A DNA stretch of 17,826 nucleotides from Hyphomicrobiaceae bacterium (GCA_025359005.1 JANYHP010000349.1:1-17826), one strand, 5' to 3'; numbered from the stretch's first letter, positions 6,759 through 14,388 are shown. The notes: generated from the sequence alone by a model not told the origin. A program made the numbers and translations.

Positions 6759-7331
6759 TCAGACGTCGGGCTGATCGCCGGTGCCGGGAGCTTCGAACAT
6801 GGCGTCGGCGTTGAAGGTTTCGATCTCGACGCCTTCGCTCTTGACGACAGACAGGTTCTCGCCGCGCGTCTGGCGCTCGGCTTCTTCGGCCGAGCGGGCG
6901 ACGTTGACGGTGATCTTCGACGTCACTTCCGGGTGCAACTGGACGCGGGCCGTGTGCAGGCCCAGCGTCTTGATGGGGCTGTCCAGCGAGACCATGCGGC
7001 GCTCGATCGTGTAGCCACCTTCGGTGACGAGATCGGCCACGTCGCGGGCCGAGACTGAGCCGTAGAGCTGCCCGGTGTCACCGGCGGTGCGGATTGCGGT
7101 GAAGCTCTTGCCTTCAAGGCGGGTGTTGACGGCTTCGGCTTCGCGCTTGAGTTCGAGGTTGCGCGCTTCAAGCTGCACGCGCTGCACTTCAAATTGCTTG
7201 CGGTTGTCGTCGGTGGCACGCAGCGCCTTCTTTTGCGGCAGCAGGAAGTTGCGCGCAAAGCCGTCCTTGACGGTGACGACGTCGCCCATCTGGCCGAGGC
7301 GGCCGATGCGTTCGAGCAGGATGACTTGCAT
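6759..7331 (-). CDS. rplI: 50S ribosomal protein L9
   Basis: Start ATG at 7331 gives a 190-residue protein beginning MQVILLERIGRLGQMGDVV, the conserved N-terminal rRNA-binding domain. It continues VKDGFARNFLLPQKKALRAT at 21-40, the signature block of L9, then the long connecting helix (residues 44-72), and the C-terminal domain with GQLYGSVS at 87-94. A GGAG ribosome site lies nine bases before the ATG. The open frame runs far upstream of this start but that part is out-of-frame shadow of the DUF2232 gene. L9 binds 23S rRNA domain V near the L1 stalk. At 190 residues it is longer than the 149 of E. coli; the extra acidic tail after residue 150 (EAERQTRGENLSVVKSEG onward) is common in alphaproteobacteria. 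Confidence 0.97.
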   Translation of the reverse strand: MQVILLERIGRLGQMGDVVTVKDGFARNFLLPQKKALRATDDNRKQFEVQRVQLEARNLELKREAEAVNTRLEGKSFTAIRTAGDTGQLYGSVSARDVADLVTEGGYTIERRMVSLDSPIKTLGLHTARVQLHPEVTSKITVNVARSAEEAERQTRGENLSVVKSEGVEIETFNADAMFEAPGTGDQPDV

Positions 7332-7363
7332 GGGGTTCTCCGTATGATGGTTGTAAAGTGGCG

Positions 7364-8356
7364 TTAAACAGATCCCGGCGGCAGCGCCGCGGGCATGGAC
7401 ACAACGCGCGCCCTCAGGCGCACGAGGTTTTCGATCAGGCCCGCAAGGGCCGTGAGCGGAATGGCGATGGCACCGGCGACAGCCAGCGTCGCGTAGGTGG
7501 CATAGAGCAGCCACGGCGCCCGCGCGCGGCCAATGGCGTGCACCACCGACAAGCCTTGCAGAACGTACACCGTCATGCAGGCACCAAAGGCGCCCGCGCC
7601 GAGCACGCGCCACGCGCCACCGATCCAGATGCCAGCTAAGGCCGCACCGAACACCAGCGCCTGCATGCGCGGCAAACTCATCCAGTGCAGATCCGGCCAC
7701 GGCCGCAGCAGGCGCCCCGACAGCCGCGTGACGCGCGCCGCGAGATAGAGATTGATGGCCATGAAAAGCGTCCAATAGCTGGCGATCGCCGCCGGCAACA
7801 CTTCGATCGCCGTCGAGACGAGGAACTGCAGCCGCGCCTCGTCCATGCGACGCCACCCCGAACCGATCGGGGCGCGTTCGGACAGCGCCTTGAAGAATTG
7901 CGTGAACTCAGCCTCGAGGCTCGTGAACGTGCCGCTGCCCAGCGCAACGACCAGCACCGGCAAGGCCGCGCCATACAGCGCCAAAGCCGCCAGCACGCGA
8001 CCGACGGGATACCAATCCTGCAGCACGCCATTGGCATCGTAGCGGGCGAGAAACGCGAAATGCGCGACGCCTGCGACGGGCACGCCCAAGGCCAGCAAAT
8101 AGCCCGCGGCGAAGACGGGTGCGACGGCCACCGCCATCACCACGGCGCCAACACCAGCAGCTGCCAACGCCGCCGGCAATCCCCAGCCAAGAGCTACGAT
8201 CAGAGAGGGCAACGGGGTCAGGATAAGCAGCAGCGTGCTCAAGCCAACCGACCCGCGCACCGCCGAATACAACAGCGCCGCAGACGCAAATCCGCCACCG
8301 AGACCGAAGGCCACGGCGCGGACAAGGCTCGGCGATAAAGTGGAAGAGCCCGTCAC
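7364..8356 (-). CDS. DUF2232 multi-pass membrane protein
   Basis: The 330-residue protein has roughly eight hydrophobic segments and a polar central region (residues about 145-180). Its position between rpsR and rplI and its pattern identify it as the DUF2232 (YybS-like) protein found at this locus in many alphaproteobacteria. The start is GTG at 8356; no strong ribosome site precedes it. It ends 32 bases before rplI and starts 108 bases after rpsR, so it is part of the ribosomal operon, although a strong hairpin separates it from rpsR. The function is unknown; related proteins are thought to be membrane components or transporter-like S subunits, which I cannot confirm here. Confidence 0.82.
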   Translation of the reverse strand: MTGSSTLSPSLVRAVAFGLGGGFASAALLYSAVRGSVGLSTLLLILTPLPSLIVALGWGLPAALAAAGVGAVVMAVAVAPVFAAGYLLALGVPVAGVAHFAFLARYDANGVLQDWYPVGRVLAALALYGAALPVLVVALGSGTFTSLEAEFTQFFKALSERAPIGSGWRRMDEARLQFLVSTAIEVLPAAIASYWTLFMAINLYLAARVTRLSGRLLRPWPDLHWMSLPRMQALVFGAALAGIWIGGAWRVLGAGAFGACMTVYVLQGLSVVHAIGRARAPWLLYATYATLAVAGAIAIPLTALAGLIENLVRLRARVVSMPAALPPGSV

Positions 8357-8430
8357 GTCAGCTGTCCCGCACCAAGGCGGTTAGAGCGACGCCACTGCGG
8401 CGCCACCCAACCAGAACACTGTCACACGAA

Positions 8431-8457
8431 GGAGGCAAGGCCCGCGGGCCTGCCTCC
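8431..8457 (-). terminator. Strong hairpin directly after rpsR (attenuator or processing site)
   Basis: GGAGGC (8431-8436) pairs with GCCTCC (8452-8457) and AGGCC (8438-8442) with GGCCT (8447-8451) around a CGCG loop, leaving one bulged A at 8437: eleven pairs. The centre AGGCCCG-CGGGCCT is a perfect palindrome. It starts seven bases after the rpsR stop on the minus strand and is followed there by TTCGTGTG, so the tail has few Us. It probably reduces read-through into DUF2232-rplI or marks an RNA processing and stabilising point. Confidence 0.6.
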
Positions 8458-8464
8458 CGATCAT

Positions 8465-8713
8465 TCAGCCGATCACGAACGGCAACAGGCCAAGAATGCG
8501 CGCCCGCTTGATGGCGGTAGACAATTCACGCTGCTTCTTTGCCGACACGGCCGTGATGCGGCTCGGCACGATCTTGCCGCGCTCGGAGATATAACGGCCG
8601 AGCAGGCGCGCGTCCTTGTAGTCGATCTTCGGCGCCGTGGAGCCAGTGAACGGGCAGGACTTGCGACGCCGATGAAAGGGACGGCGCGAGGGGAGCTGTT
8701 GGACTTCTGTCAT
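8465..8713 (-). CDS. rpsR: 30S ribosomal protein S18
   Basis: The 82-residue protein shows the S18 core: RRKSCPFTG at residues 16-24, IDYKDARLLGRYISERGKI at 30-48, and SRITAVSAKKQRELSTAIKRAR at 51-72 in two overlapping parts, then the hydrophobic end LLPFVIG. S18 forms a heterodimer with S6 on the 30S platform. A clear AGGAG ribosome site (8722-8726) overlaps the rpsF stop codon and only five bases separate the two genes, so translation is probably coupled and yields equal amounts of the partners. Confidence 0.98.
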   Translation of the reverse strand: MTEVQQLPSRRPFHRRRKSCPFTGSTAPKIDYKDARLLGRYISERGKIVPSRITAVSAKKQRELSTAIKRARILGLLPFVIG

Positions 8714-8718
8714 GGGTG

Positions 8719-9285
8719 TTACTCCTGCGAGCCGGTGTCATCGGTCGGTGCTGCTGTCGGACGCGGGCGGAAGCCGCCACGGTCACCACCACCACCACCG
8801 CCGCCAGGACGTGGGCCGGAGCGGAAACCGCCGCCGCCGCCGCCGCCACCACCGGGACCACGCGGGCCGCGATCGCCGCCACGGAAGCCACCACCACCGC
8901 CGCCGCCGCGGCCGCGATCACCGAAGCCGCCACGACCGCCGCGGTCGCCGCCTTCTTCACGGTCGACCTTGCGCATCTGGATGCTGGGCTCGACTTCGTG
9001 CGTTTCGACGCGGATCGTCATGAAGCGGATCACGTCGGTGGAGATGCCCATGCGGCGCTCCATTTCAGCGACGGCCGCTGACGGAGCATCCAGGTTCATG
9101 AGCGCATAGTGCGCCTTGCGGTTCTTCTTGATCTTGTAGGCGAGGTTCTTGAGGCCCCAGTATTCGACCTTGCCGACCTTGCCCCCACCCTCGGTGATAA
9201 TGTCGGCATATTCCTTGATGAGCCCTTCCACCTGGGACTGAGAAATGTCCTGGCGGGCCATGAAAACGTGCTCGTAGAGAGCCAT
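8719..9285 (-). CDS. rpsF: 30S ribosomal protein S6 with glycine/arginine-rich tail
   Basis: Start ATG at 9285 (MALYEHVFMARQDIS) gives 188 residues; the longer open frame to 9357 has no support. An AAAGG ribosome site lies about eight bases before the ATG. Residues 1-100 are the normal S6 ferredoxin-like domain (YEHVFMARQD, GGKVGKVEYWGLKNLAYKI, HYALMNL, VIRFMTIRVE). From about residue 109 to 182 the chain is almost only Gly, Arg, Asp, Phe and Pro, with three runs of seven to nine glycines separated by FRGG, FRSG and RGGFR units. E. coli S6 has 131-135 residues. Extended S6 tails are known in alphaproteobacteria, but this one is notably RGG-like. It heads the ribosomal operon. Confidence 0.97.
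   Translation of the reverse strand: MALYEHVFMARQDISQSQVEGLIKEYADIITEGGGKVGKVEYWGLKNLAYKIKKNRKAHYALMNLDAPSAAVAEMERRMGISTDVIRFMTIRVETHEVEPSIQMRKVDREEGGDRGGRGGFGDRGRGGGGGGGFRGGDRGPRGPGGGGGGGGGFRSGPRPGGGGGGGDRGGFRPRPTAAPTDDTGSQE
8779..8955. repeat. Low-complexity GGC/GGT tract encoding the S6 tail
   Basis: On the plus strand this reads as imperfect CCACCGCC-type triplet repeats over about 180 bases. It encodes the polyglycine and RGG-like part of S6. Triplet periodicity makes it prone to length change by slippage, which would alter the tail in multiples of three bases without breaking the frame. Confidence 0.7.
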
Positions 9286-9315
9286 TCGCGTGCCTTTCGT
9301 GTGCGCCACAGCATT

Positions 9316-9340
9316 ACGCCCCCGTGATTTGCGGAGGCGT
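9316..9340 (-). promoter_or_regulatory. Stem-loop in the rpsF mRNA leader
   Basis: On the mRNA strand ACGCCTCCG (9332-9340) pairs with CGGGGGCGT (9316-9324): nine pairs including one G-U, with a seven-base loop. It lies about 30 bases before the rpsF start. S6 or the S6-S18 dimer is known in several bacteria to bind a structured leader of its own mRNA; whether this stem belongs to that class I cannot establish by eye. Confidence 0.35.
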
Positions 9341-9629
9341 CCGTTGCGGCCGGTCATGAAACCCGAGGCACCCTACAGACCGGCGTTTGCCAGTCCATCG
9401 GACCTCTCGCTCGATACGACTCCGGCGCGTAGCCCCTGTCGGGCCCGGGAAAGGCCCACCAAGACAACCCAAAGAGCGGAAACACCGGGGAACGGATGGA
9501 TCTCAACGCGGCAATGCCGGCGCCTACTCCCAATCCTGCCGCCATCATCAGGGCTTGCACCCAAATACCGACAGCCCCGTCAAGCCTCCAACCGGAGCGG
9601 GTACGAGCCGCTTATGACCCAAATCCGCG

Positions 9630-9647
9630 CATGCCGCAAGCGGCATG
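9630..9647 (-). terminator. Hairpin after the UPF0173 hydrolase gene
   Basis: CATGCCGC (9630-9637) and GCGGCATG (9640-9647) form a perfect inverted repeat separated by AA. It lies about 50 bases after the hydrolase stop on the minus strand and is followed by GCGGATTTGGG. It may separate this gene from the rpsF operon. No proper T run is present. Confidence 0.4.
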
Positions 9648-9697
9648 TCGTGCCACCGCGTCGCCCAAGTTGCAGCAACACGCACGGCCACCCTGTA

Positions 9698-10393
9698 TCA
9701 AACGTCGACGGCCTCGCCGACTTTGGGCACGCGCACGGCGTGTCCGCCCATCAGGGCCTTGAACTTTTCCGCGTCCGGATCGAGCATGCCGGCGAAGGTG
9801 CCGTAATGGACCGGGATTATCGTCGTGAAACCGGGAAAGAATTTCTTGCACGCGAACGCCGCCGACTTGGCGCCCATCGTGAACCGGTCGCCGATCGGCA
9901 CGATGCCGACGGTCGGCTGATGGAACTCGGCGATCAGCCCCATTTCGGCGTGCATGTCGGTGTCGCCCATGTGATAGACGATCGGCCCCACCTTGGGGTT
10001 GACGATGATGCCACAGGGATTGCCAAGATAGACATCGTCCATCGAAGACGAATGCAGCGCGTGCACGAGCGTCAGGTTGAAGTCCGTTCCATAGACCGTG
10101 CCGCCCGTGTTCATGGGCTGGAGCTTGTCGCAGCCCTTGCCCTTCAGGTGCATGGCGAGTTCGAAATTGGCGTAGAGCGTCGCCCCCGTCGATTTGCATA
10201 TCTCCGCGGTATCGCCGACGTGATCGGAATGGCCGTGCGTCAGTGCTACGTGCGTGACGCCCCGGGTCGCATCTGCCCATTCGACGCCCGACTTCTCGAA
10301 CGTCGGGTTGCCCTTCAGAAACGGATCGATCAGCAGCACGCTCGCGCCCGTCTCGATGCGGATCGCCGAATGCCCGAGCCAGATGAGTTTCAT
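9698..10393 (-). CDS. UPF0173 metal-dependent hydrolase (metallo-beta-lactamase fold)
   Basis: The 231-residue protein has the metallo-beta-lactamase fold signature HGHSDH at residues 53-58, an early MKLIWLGHSAIRIE strand with H8, GDTD at 143-146 and a late metal ligand H196 in IPVHYGTFAG. This arrangement and length match the UPF0173 family (YtkL in Bacillus), predicted two-zinc hydrolases of unknown physiological substrate and cytosolic location (no signal peptide). A good ribosome site, AGGA in CGAGGAAC, precedes the ATG at 10393. It diverges from ruvX across 142 bases that should hold both promoters. Confidence 0.92.
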   Translation of the reverse strand: MKLIWLGHSAIRIETGASVLLIDPFLKGNPTFEKSGVEWADATRGVTHVALTHGHSDHVGDTAEICKSTGATLYANFELAMHLKGKGCDKLQPMNTGGTVYGTDFNLTLVHALHSSSMDDVYLGNPCGIIVNPKVGPIVYHMGDTDMHAEMGLIAEFHQPTVGIVPIGDRFTMGAKSAAFACKKFFPGFTTIIPVHYGTFAGMLDPDAEKFKALMGGHAVRVPKVGEAVDV

Positions 10394-10535
10394 GGGTGTG
10401 TTCCTCGTGTGCGACGGCCGCTGCGTGGCCAGACTGTGGCGAGCATAGCACCCGCAGCCCCGGCGCGCCTATTTTCCCCGCCCTTGCTATCCCCGCGCTT
10501 GACTCCTCCCGCCCGACCGCCGACTGCATGGCGGC

Positions 10536-11051
10536 ATGATCGCGCCGCGCCCCGAGCCCACCAAAAGCTTCGTCCTCCCCCTCGAAGACTTCGCCGCGGC
10601 GCTGCCTGTCAGCGGGCGGCTGATGGCGCTCGACCTCGGTACCAAGACGATCGGCATCGCCATTTCCGACACCACGCGCCTCGTCGCCAGCGGTCTTGAA
10701 ACGCTGCACCGAACTAAGTTCGGCGCCGATGCCGTCCATCTGCTGGCCGTCACCAAGAGGCACGACATTGCCGCCATCGTGCTCGGCCTGCCTATCAATC
10801 TCGACGGCACCTCCGGCCCGCGCGTACAGGCGACGCGCAGCTTCGCCGCCATGGTCGGGCCGCGCCTCGGGCTGCCGATCCTTCTGTGGGACGAGCGGCT
10901 CTCCACCGTCGCTGCCGAGCGGTCGTTACTTGAGGCCGACGCCAGCCGCCGCCGCCGCAAAGAGGTCATCGACAAGGTCGCCGCTGTCATCATATTGCAA
11001 GGCGCTTTGGAGAGGTTGCGCGCGCTGAAGCGTGCGGCCGAGGCGGACTGA
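10536..11051 (+). CDS. ruvX: RuvX/YqgF Holliday-junction resolvase-like nuclease (16S rRNA 5'-end processing)
   Basis: The 171-residue protein has the RNase H-like YqgF fold: ALDLGTKTIGIAISD at residues 31-45 with D33, IVLGLPINLDGTSGPR at 81-96, WDERLSTVAAE at 118-128 with E120, and DKVAAVIILQGALE at 146-159 with D146. D33, E120 and D146 make the expected acidic triad. In E. coli the protein is essential and takes part in 16S rRNA 5'-end maturation. The N-terminal 30 residues before the fold (SFVLPLEDFAAALP) are typical of Hyphomicrobiales members, supporting the ATG at 10536 although no strong ribosome site is seen. The DUF599 gene follows after 32 bases. Confidence 0.93.
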   Translation: MIAPRPEPTKSFVLPLEDFAAALPVSGRLMALDLGTKTIGIAISDTTRLVASGLETLHRTKFGADAVHLLAVTKRHDIAAIVLGLPINLDGTSGPRVQATRSFAAMVGPRLGLPILLWDERLSTVAAERSLLEADASRRRRKEVIDKVAAVIILQGALERLRALKRAAEAD

Positions 11052-11083
11052 GCCTTGCGAGCAGGGCTGATGGGGAGCATTGC

Positions 11084-11803
11084 ATGAGCATCGTCGATGC
11101 GCTGATGACGATCCTGACACCCTGGGACACGATTGCGCTCGGCGCGTTCATGCTCTCCATGTTCGGCTATCGCCTGATTACCGGCGACCGCAGCCCCTTG
11201 AGCCGCAACAGCTTGATCGGCGCCATTCAGCGCCAGCGTATTGCCTGGATGCTCAACATGAGCCGACGCGAAAATCGCACGATCGACGTCATTTTGCTGA
11301 GCAGCCTCGGCCAGGGCAACGCCTTCTTCGCCTCCACGACGGCCATTGCCATCGGCGGCCTGGCAGCCCTCCTCGGCTCCGGCGACCGCGCCCAGCAGAT
11401 CCTCGAGCGCCTGCCACTGGTGGCCAGGTCGACCGGTGTGCTGTGGGAGTGCAAGTTGTTGGTGCTGATGGCGATCTTTGTTTTCGCCTTCTTCAAGTTC
11501 GCGTGGGCGTTTCGGCTCTCCCATTATGCCCAGATCATGATCGGGGCGACGCCGCCGCTGACTGAGACCAATACAGCCCAATGCGATGCCCATGCCGAGC
11601 GGACCGCGGGGCTGGCCGGCCTCTCTGCCGAGCATGCCAACGGCGGCCTGCGCTCGTTCTACTACGCATTCGCCGTGCTGGCCTGGTTCTTCCACCCGAT
11701 CGCGTTCCTGCTGGCCAACGTGTGGGTGCTTCTGATCCTCATCCGCCGCGATTTTTTCTCCCGCTCGCTCCGCCTGATAGCGGCGCCCCCGCCTGCCGCG
11801 TGA
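11084..11803 (+). CDS. DUF599 membrane protein
   Basis: The 239-residue protein has about four hydrophobic segments: near the N-terminus (residues 15-32), FFASTTAIAIGGLAALLG around 81-98, LLVLMAIFVFAFFKFAWAF around 125-143, and a C-terminal pair around 195-220. The FASTTAIAIGGLAALL and GGLRSFYYAFAVLAWFFHP stretches are the DUF599 hallmarks. A GGGGAG ribosome site lies about seven bases before the ATG. It is an inner-membrane protein of unknown function, 32 bases after ruvX and probably co-transcribed with it. Confidence 0.88.
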   Translation: MSIVDALMTILTPWDTIALGAFMLSMFGYRLITGDRSPLSRNSLIGAIQRQRIAWMLNMSRRENRTIDVILLSSLGQGNAFFASTTAIAIGGLAALLGSGDRAQQILERLPLVARSTGVLWECKLLVLMAIFVFAFFKFAWAFRLSHYAQIMIGATPPLTETNTAQCDAHAERTAGLAGLSAEHANGGLRSFYYAFAVLAWFFHPIAFLLANVWVLLILIRRDFFSRSLRLIAAPPPAA

Positions 11804-11831
11804 CGCCGTCTCGTTCCGGCACGGCCCGTCA
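11801..11831 (+). terminator. Probable terminator after DUF599
   Basis: TGACG-CCGT (11801-11809, beginning at the stop codon) pairs with ACGG-CGTCA (11821-11831) with two unpaired C residues on the 3' side. It is followed by ATCTTGATTTTACC, a T-rich stretch unusual for this GC-rich DNA. This would end the ruvX-DUF599 unit before the L,D-transpeptidase gene. Confidence 0.4.
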
Positions 11832-11919
11832 TCCGATCTTGATTTTACCTTAAGCGTGCATCAGCCCATTCCAGATACGCTGAGGGTAATCAATTCCCTC
11901 GTATTTTCTGGAGCTTGCC

Positions 11920-12678
11920 ATGATGTTTGCACGCGGTCTGTTCTGGCTGGCGCTGGCCGCCGGCATCGGACCGGAGCTGATCACGCCGACGCATGCCGAA
12001 CCACGCTCGGCGGTTGCGGCAGAAGGCCCGGCGGTGCTCGTCGCAGCGGCCACCGCGCCCCCGGCGTCCATCGCGGCGGCCAAGCCCGTGGCGCCGCCCA
12101 AGCCCGCCGTCACGCTGATGGCCAAGATCGACCTGGCGCGCCAGACCCTCACCGTCACCGAGCACGGCAAGCCGATCGGCACCTGGAAAATATCCTCTGG
12201 CGTCAGCGAAGACCTCGCCACGCCCCGCGGCCTGTTCCAGCCTGAATGGACGGCCAAAATGTGGTATTCGAAAAAATACGACGATGCGCCCATGCCGCAT
12301 GCGGTCTTCTTCAAGGGCGGCGCCGCCATCCACGCCACACAAGCGCTCGGCCGCCTCGGCTCGCCTGCGTCACATGGCTGCGTCCGCCTGGCCCCGGCCA
12401 ACGCCGAAGTCTTCTATCGCCTCGTGCAGCGCCATGGCCTGGCACACACGCGCGTTCACGTGTTCGGCTCACCGAACTATCCCCACACCCAAGTCGCCCA
12501 CGCCCCCCAGCATCGCGCGCCCTCGCGCGGCCGCATTGGCAACGGCGGCATCTTCCAAACGTCTGACGCTTCAGACAGCTGGTCACAGCCGCGCCGCACG
12601 GCGTCCTATTCCAACGCCGGCAGCTTCTCCGGCCCCGCCTATGCGCGCCTGCCGATCAGCGCCATTCGCGTGCGCTGA
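11920..12678 (+). CDS. Secreted L,D-transpeptidase (YkuD/ErfK family)
   Basis: The 252-residue protein starts with a signal peptide (residues 1-26; hydrophobic LFWLALAAGIG, likely cleavage after THA), then an Ala/Pro-rich linker to about 62. The YkuD catalytic domain follows, from about residue 66, with AKIDLARQTLTV, TPRGLF at 101-106, H138 in AIHAT and the active site SPASHGCVRL at 148-157 (C154 nucleophile, H152, R156). Such enzymes make 3-3 cross-links in peptidoglycan or attach outer-membrane proteins to it in the periplasm. The last 65 residues are a polar, low-complexity tail. GGAG at 11910-11913 is six bases before the ATG; a second ATG directly follows. It appears to be a single-gene unit. 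Confidence 0.92.
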   Translation: MMFARGLFWLALAAGIGPELITPTHAEPRSAVAAEGPAVLVAAATAPPASIAAAKPVAPPKPAVTLMAKIDLARQTLTVTEHGKPIGTWKISSGVSEDLATPRGLFQPEWTAKMWYSKKYDDAPMPHAVFFKGGAAIHATQALGRLGSPASHGCVRLAPANAEVFYRLVQRHGLAHTRVHVFGSPNYPHTQVAHAPQHRAPSRGRIGNGGIFQTSDASDSWSQPRRTASYSNAGSFSGPAYARLPISAIRVR

Positions 12679-12705
12679 ACACACGCCGCAACCTCCGCAA
12701 CCGTG

Positions 12706-12735
12706 TCACCGGCGCCACACCCGTGGGGCCGGTGA
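12706..12735 (+). terminator. Terminator after the L,D-transpeptidase gene
   Basis: TCACCGGC (12706-12713) pairs perfectly with GCCGGTGA (12728-12735); the loop can pair further (CCAC with GTGG). The tail AGTATTTGTG is modestly T-rich. It lies 27 bases after the stop codon. Confidence 0.6.
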
Positions 12736-12921
12736 AGTATTTGTGATCATGCGCCTCCGTTGCGTCGTGCCCTGAACCTGCTACAGCTTTGGACTTGCGA
12801 CGGGCCCGAGCCCGGTCTCACGCACGGCATCGCGGAATTGCGGTGGCGCGGCGGCCGAAGGCGGCAGCCACCAGCGCCCTTACCGCACGCAAAGGATCAA
12901 GTACGGCACGGAGTAGGCACT

Positions 12922-12936
12922 CATCATATCATGATG
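12922..12936. promoter_or_regulatory. Short perfect palindrome upstream of the efflux genes, possible operator
   Basis: CATCAT (12922-12927) and ATGATG (12931-12936) flank ATC, in an AT-rich patch 36 bases before the adaptor start. RND pumps are often controlled by a regulator binding a palindrome in this position, but no regulator gene is next door and the repeat is short. The role is a guess. Confidence 0.25.
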
Positions 12937-12972
12937 CTGACACGGGCGCCTGGACGGGTTGCGGAATAGATC

Positions 12973-14388
12973 ATGGCTGGCCTCTGGAAATTTGCGGGTG
13001 TTGCGGCCGTCATTGCCGCGGCGGGAATCTACGCGGCAGGAGGTCCGGAAGCGGCGCTCAACCGCGTGACCGGCGAAGCAGGTCGCATCGGGACCCAACT
13101 CAAGGCCGACAGCTCCGGCTCGCTGCGGCCGGCCAACACGCCGAGCAGTGCAGCATCCGCCGCCAACCAGGCTAAGGGTGGGCCCTCGGCGCCGCAGACG
13201 GTCACGGTGTCCAAACCGCTCGTGCGCACCGCGATTGAGTGGGACGAATTCACCGGTCGCTTCGACGCCACCGAATCCGTCGAGATCCGCACCCGTGTCT
13301 CGGGCTTTCTCGTCGACCTCCATTTCAAGGACGGCCAGCAGGTTAAGAAAGGCGATCTGCTCTACACCCTCGATGCCCGGCCCTTCGACCGCGCCCTGGA
13401 TCAGGCTCGCGCGGAGCTGTTCCAGGCCACCACCAAGGTCGAAAGCGCCAATCTCGATGTCGAGCGGGGCCGCCCCCTCGTCGACCGCAAGGTCATGAGC
13501 GAGAAGGCCTTCGACGACCGCGCCAACGCGCTGCGAGAAGCCCAATCCGCCGTCAAGACCGCGGAAGCGAAGGTCAAGACCGCCGAACTCGACGTTGCAT
13601 CCTGCAAAATAACCGCTCCTTTCACCGGCCGCATTTCGCGCTCCAACGTGCCGATCGGCGCCTGGGTCTCTGCTGGTGCGGTGGCCAACGCCACTTTGCT
13701 CACCACCGTCGTCACCGAAGACCCGATCCACCTTTACTTCGACGTCGACGAAAATAATTGGATCAAGTACCGCCGGCTTGCCGAGCAGGGCAAATCCGCC
13801 GGTGCCGGCCGCGTTGGCGCCAAGGTCGAGTTGGCGCTTCCGGACGAGAAAGGCTGGCCCACCAAGGGCACGGTCGACTTCGTCGACAACCGGCTGGACA
13901 TCAACACCGGCACGATGCGCGCACGCGCCGTCGTCGACAACAAGAGCCTCGTCTATGCCGCCGGCATGTTCGCCCGCGTCCGTGTCCAGGGCACCGAGCC
14001 CTACGATGCCGTCATGATCCCCGACGATGCCGTCGGCACCGACCAGACCAACAAATTCGCCCTCACCGTCGCCGAGGACGGCACGGTCGTCCGCAAGCCC
14101 CTCGTGCTGGGTCCGATCATCGATGGCCTGCGCGTCGTGGCCTCGGGGCTCGCCGCGGACGATATGGTCATCATCAAGGGCCTGCAGCGCGCGCGGAGCG
14201 GCACCAAGGTCGCCATCAAGGAAGAACCGATTACGTCGGCGCCGGCCATTGCGGCGGCGGCCGCGCCGCTGGCCGGCCCGGTCCAGCCGCCAATGCCCGG
14301 GCCGGCGCAGGCAGCGCCCTCACAGCCGGCCGCCCGCAGTGCCACGGCCCCGGCTGCAGCCGGCACGCCCGTGACCAAAAAGCAGTGA
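12973..14388 (+). CDS. RND efflux periplasmic adaptor subunit (MexE/OqxA-like)
   Basis: The 471-residue protein begins with a hydrophobic segment (residues 6-23) with no lipobox cysteine, so it is exported and held by an N-terminal anchor or released by cleavage. A Ser/Ala-rich linker follows to about 72. The lipoyl half-motifs are EIRTRVSGFLVDLHFKDGQQ split over 104-123 and TAPFTGRISRSNVPIGAWV at 214-232, on either side of a coiled-coil hairpin (about 138-210, rich in Ala, Glu, Lys). Barrel and membrane-proximal domains follow (DFVDNRLDINTGTMRARAV at 302-320). The last 55 residues are Pro/Ala-rich and make it longer than the usual 380-420. It links the pump to an outer-membrane channel. The pump gene begins 58 bases later. 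Confidence 0.93.
   Translation: MAGLWKFAGVAAVIAAAGIYAAGGPEAALNRVTGEAGRIGTQLKADSSGSLRPANTPSSAASAANQAKGGPSAPQTVTVSKPLVRTAIEWDEFTGRFDATESVEIRTRVSGFLVDLHFKDGQQVKKGDLLYTLDARPFDRALDQARAELFQATTKVESANLDVERGRPLVDRKVMSEKAFDDRANALREAQSAVKTAEAKVKTAELDVASCKITAPFTGRISRSNVPIGAWVSAGAVANATLLTTVVTEDPIHLYFDVDENNWIKYRRLAEQGKSAGAGRVGAKVELALPDEKGWPTKGTVDFVDNRLDINTGTMRARAVVDNKSLVYAAGMFARVRVQGTEPYDAVMIPDDAVGTDQTNKFALTVAEDGTVVRKPLVLGPIIDGLRVVASGLAADDMVIIKGLQRARSGTKVAIKEEPITSAPAIAAAAAPLAGPVQPPMPGPAQAAPSQPAARSATAPAAAGTPVTKKQ

Larger units (their letters stand above)
9286..9697. other. Gap upstream of rpsF: leader, promoter region and upstream hairpin
   Basis: These 412 bases lie between rpsF and the UPF0173 hydrolase gene, both on the minus strand. 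They hold the leader stem (9316-9340) and the hydrolase's terminator-like hairpin (9630-9647). The rpsF promoter must be here. A minus-strand TTGACG at 9579-9584 resembles a -35 box but no good -10 follows at 17 bases, so I do not call it. Small open frames in the minus strand (for example 9354-9560, starting GTG) contain a hydrophobic stretch but lack a ribosome site. Confidence 0.5.

Noticed and set aside
8760..8955. Tandem triplet pattern that might be read as a minisatellite or CRISPR-like array
   Set aside because: It is low-complexity coding DNA for the S6 tail; units are irregular and there are no distinct spacers.
9354..9560. Minus-strand frame of 68 codons upstream of rpsF with a hydrophobic part (FPLFGLSWWAFPGP)
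   Set aside because: Starts with GTG without a nearby ribosome site, overlaps the expected rpsF leader and promoter region, and resembles no known protein.
9290..10699. Long plus-strand frame of 469 codons crossing the UPF0173 gene
   Set aside because: It overlaps a clear metallo-beta-lactamase-fold gene on the other strand and the ruvX start, and has arginine-rich shadow composition.
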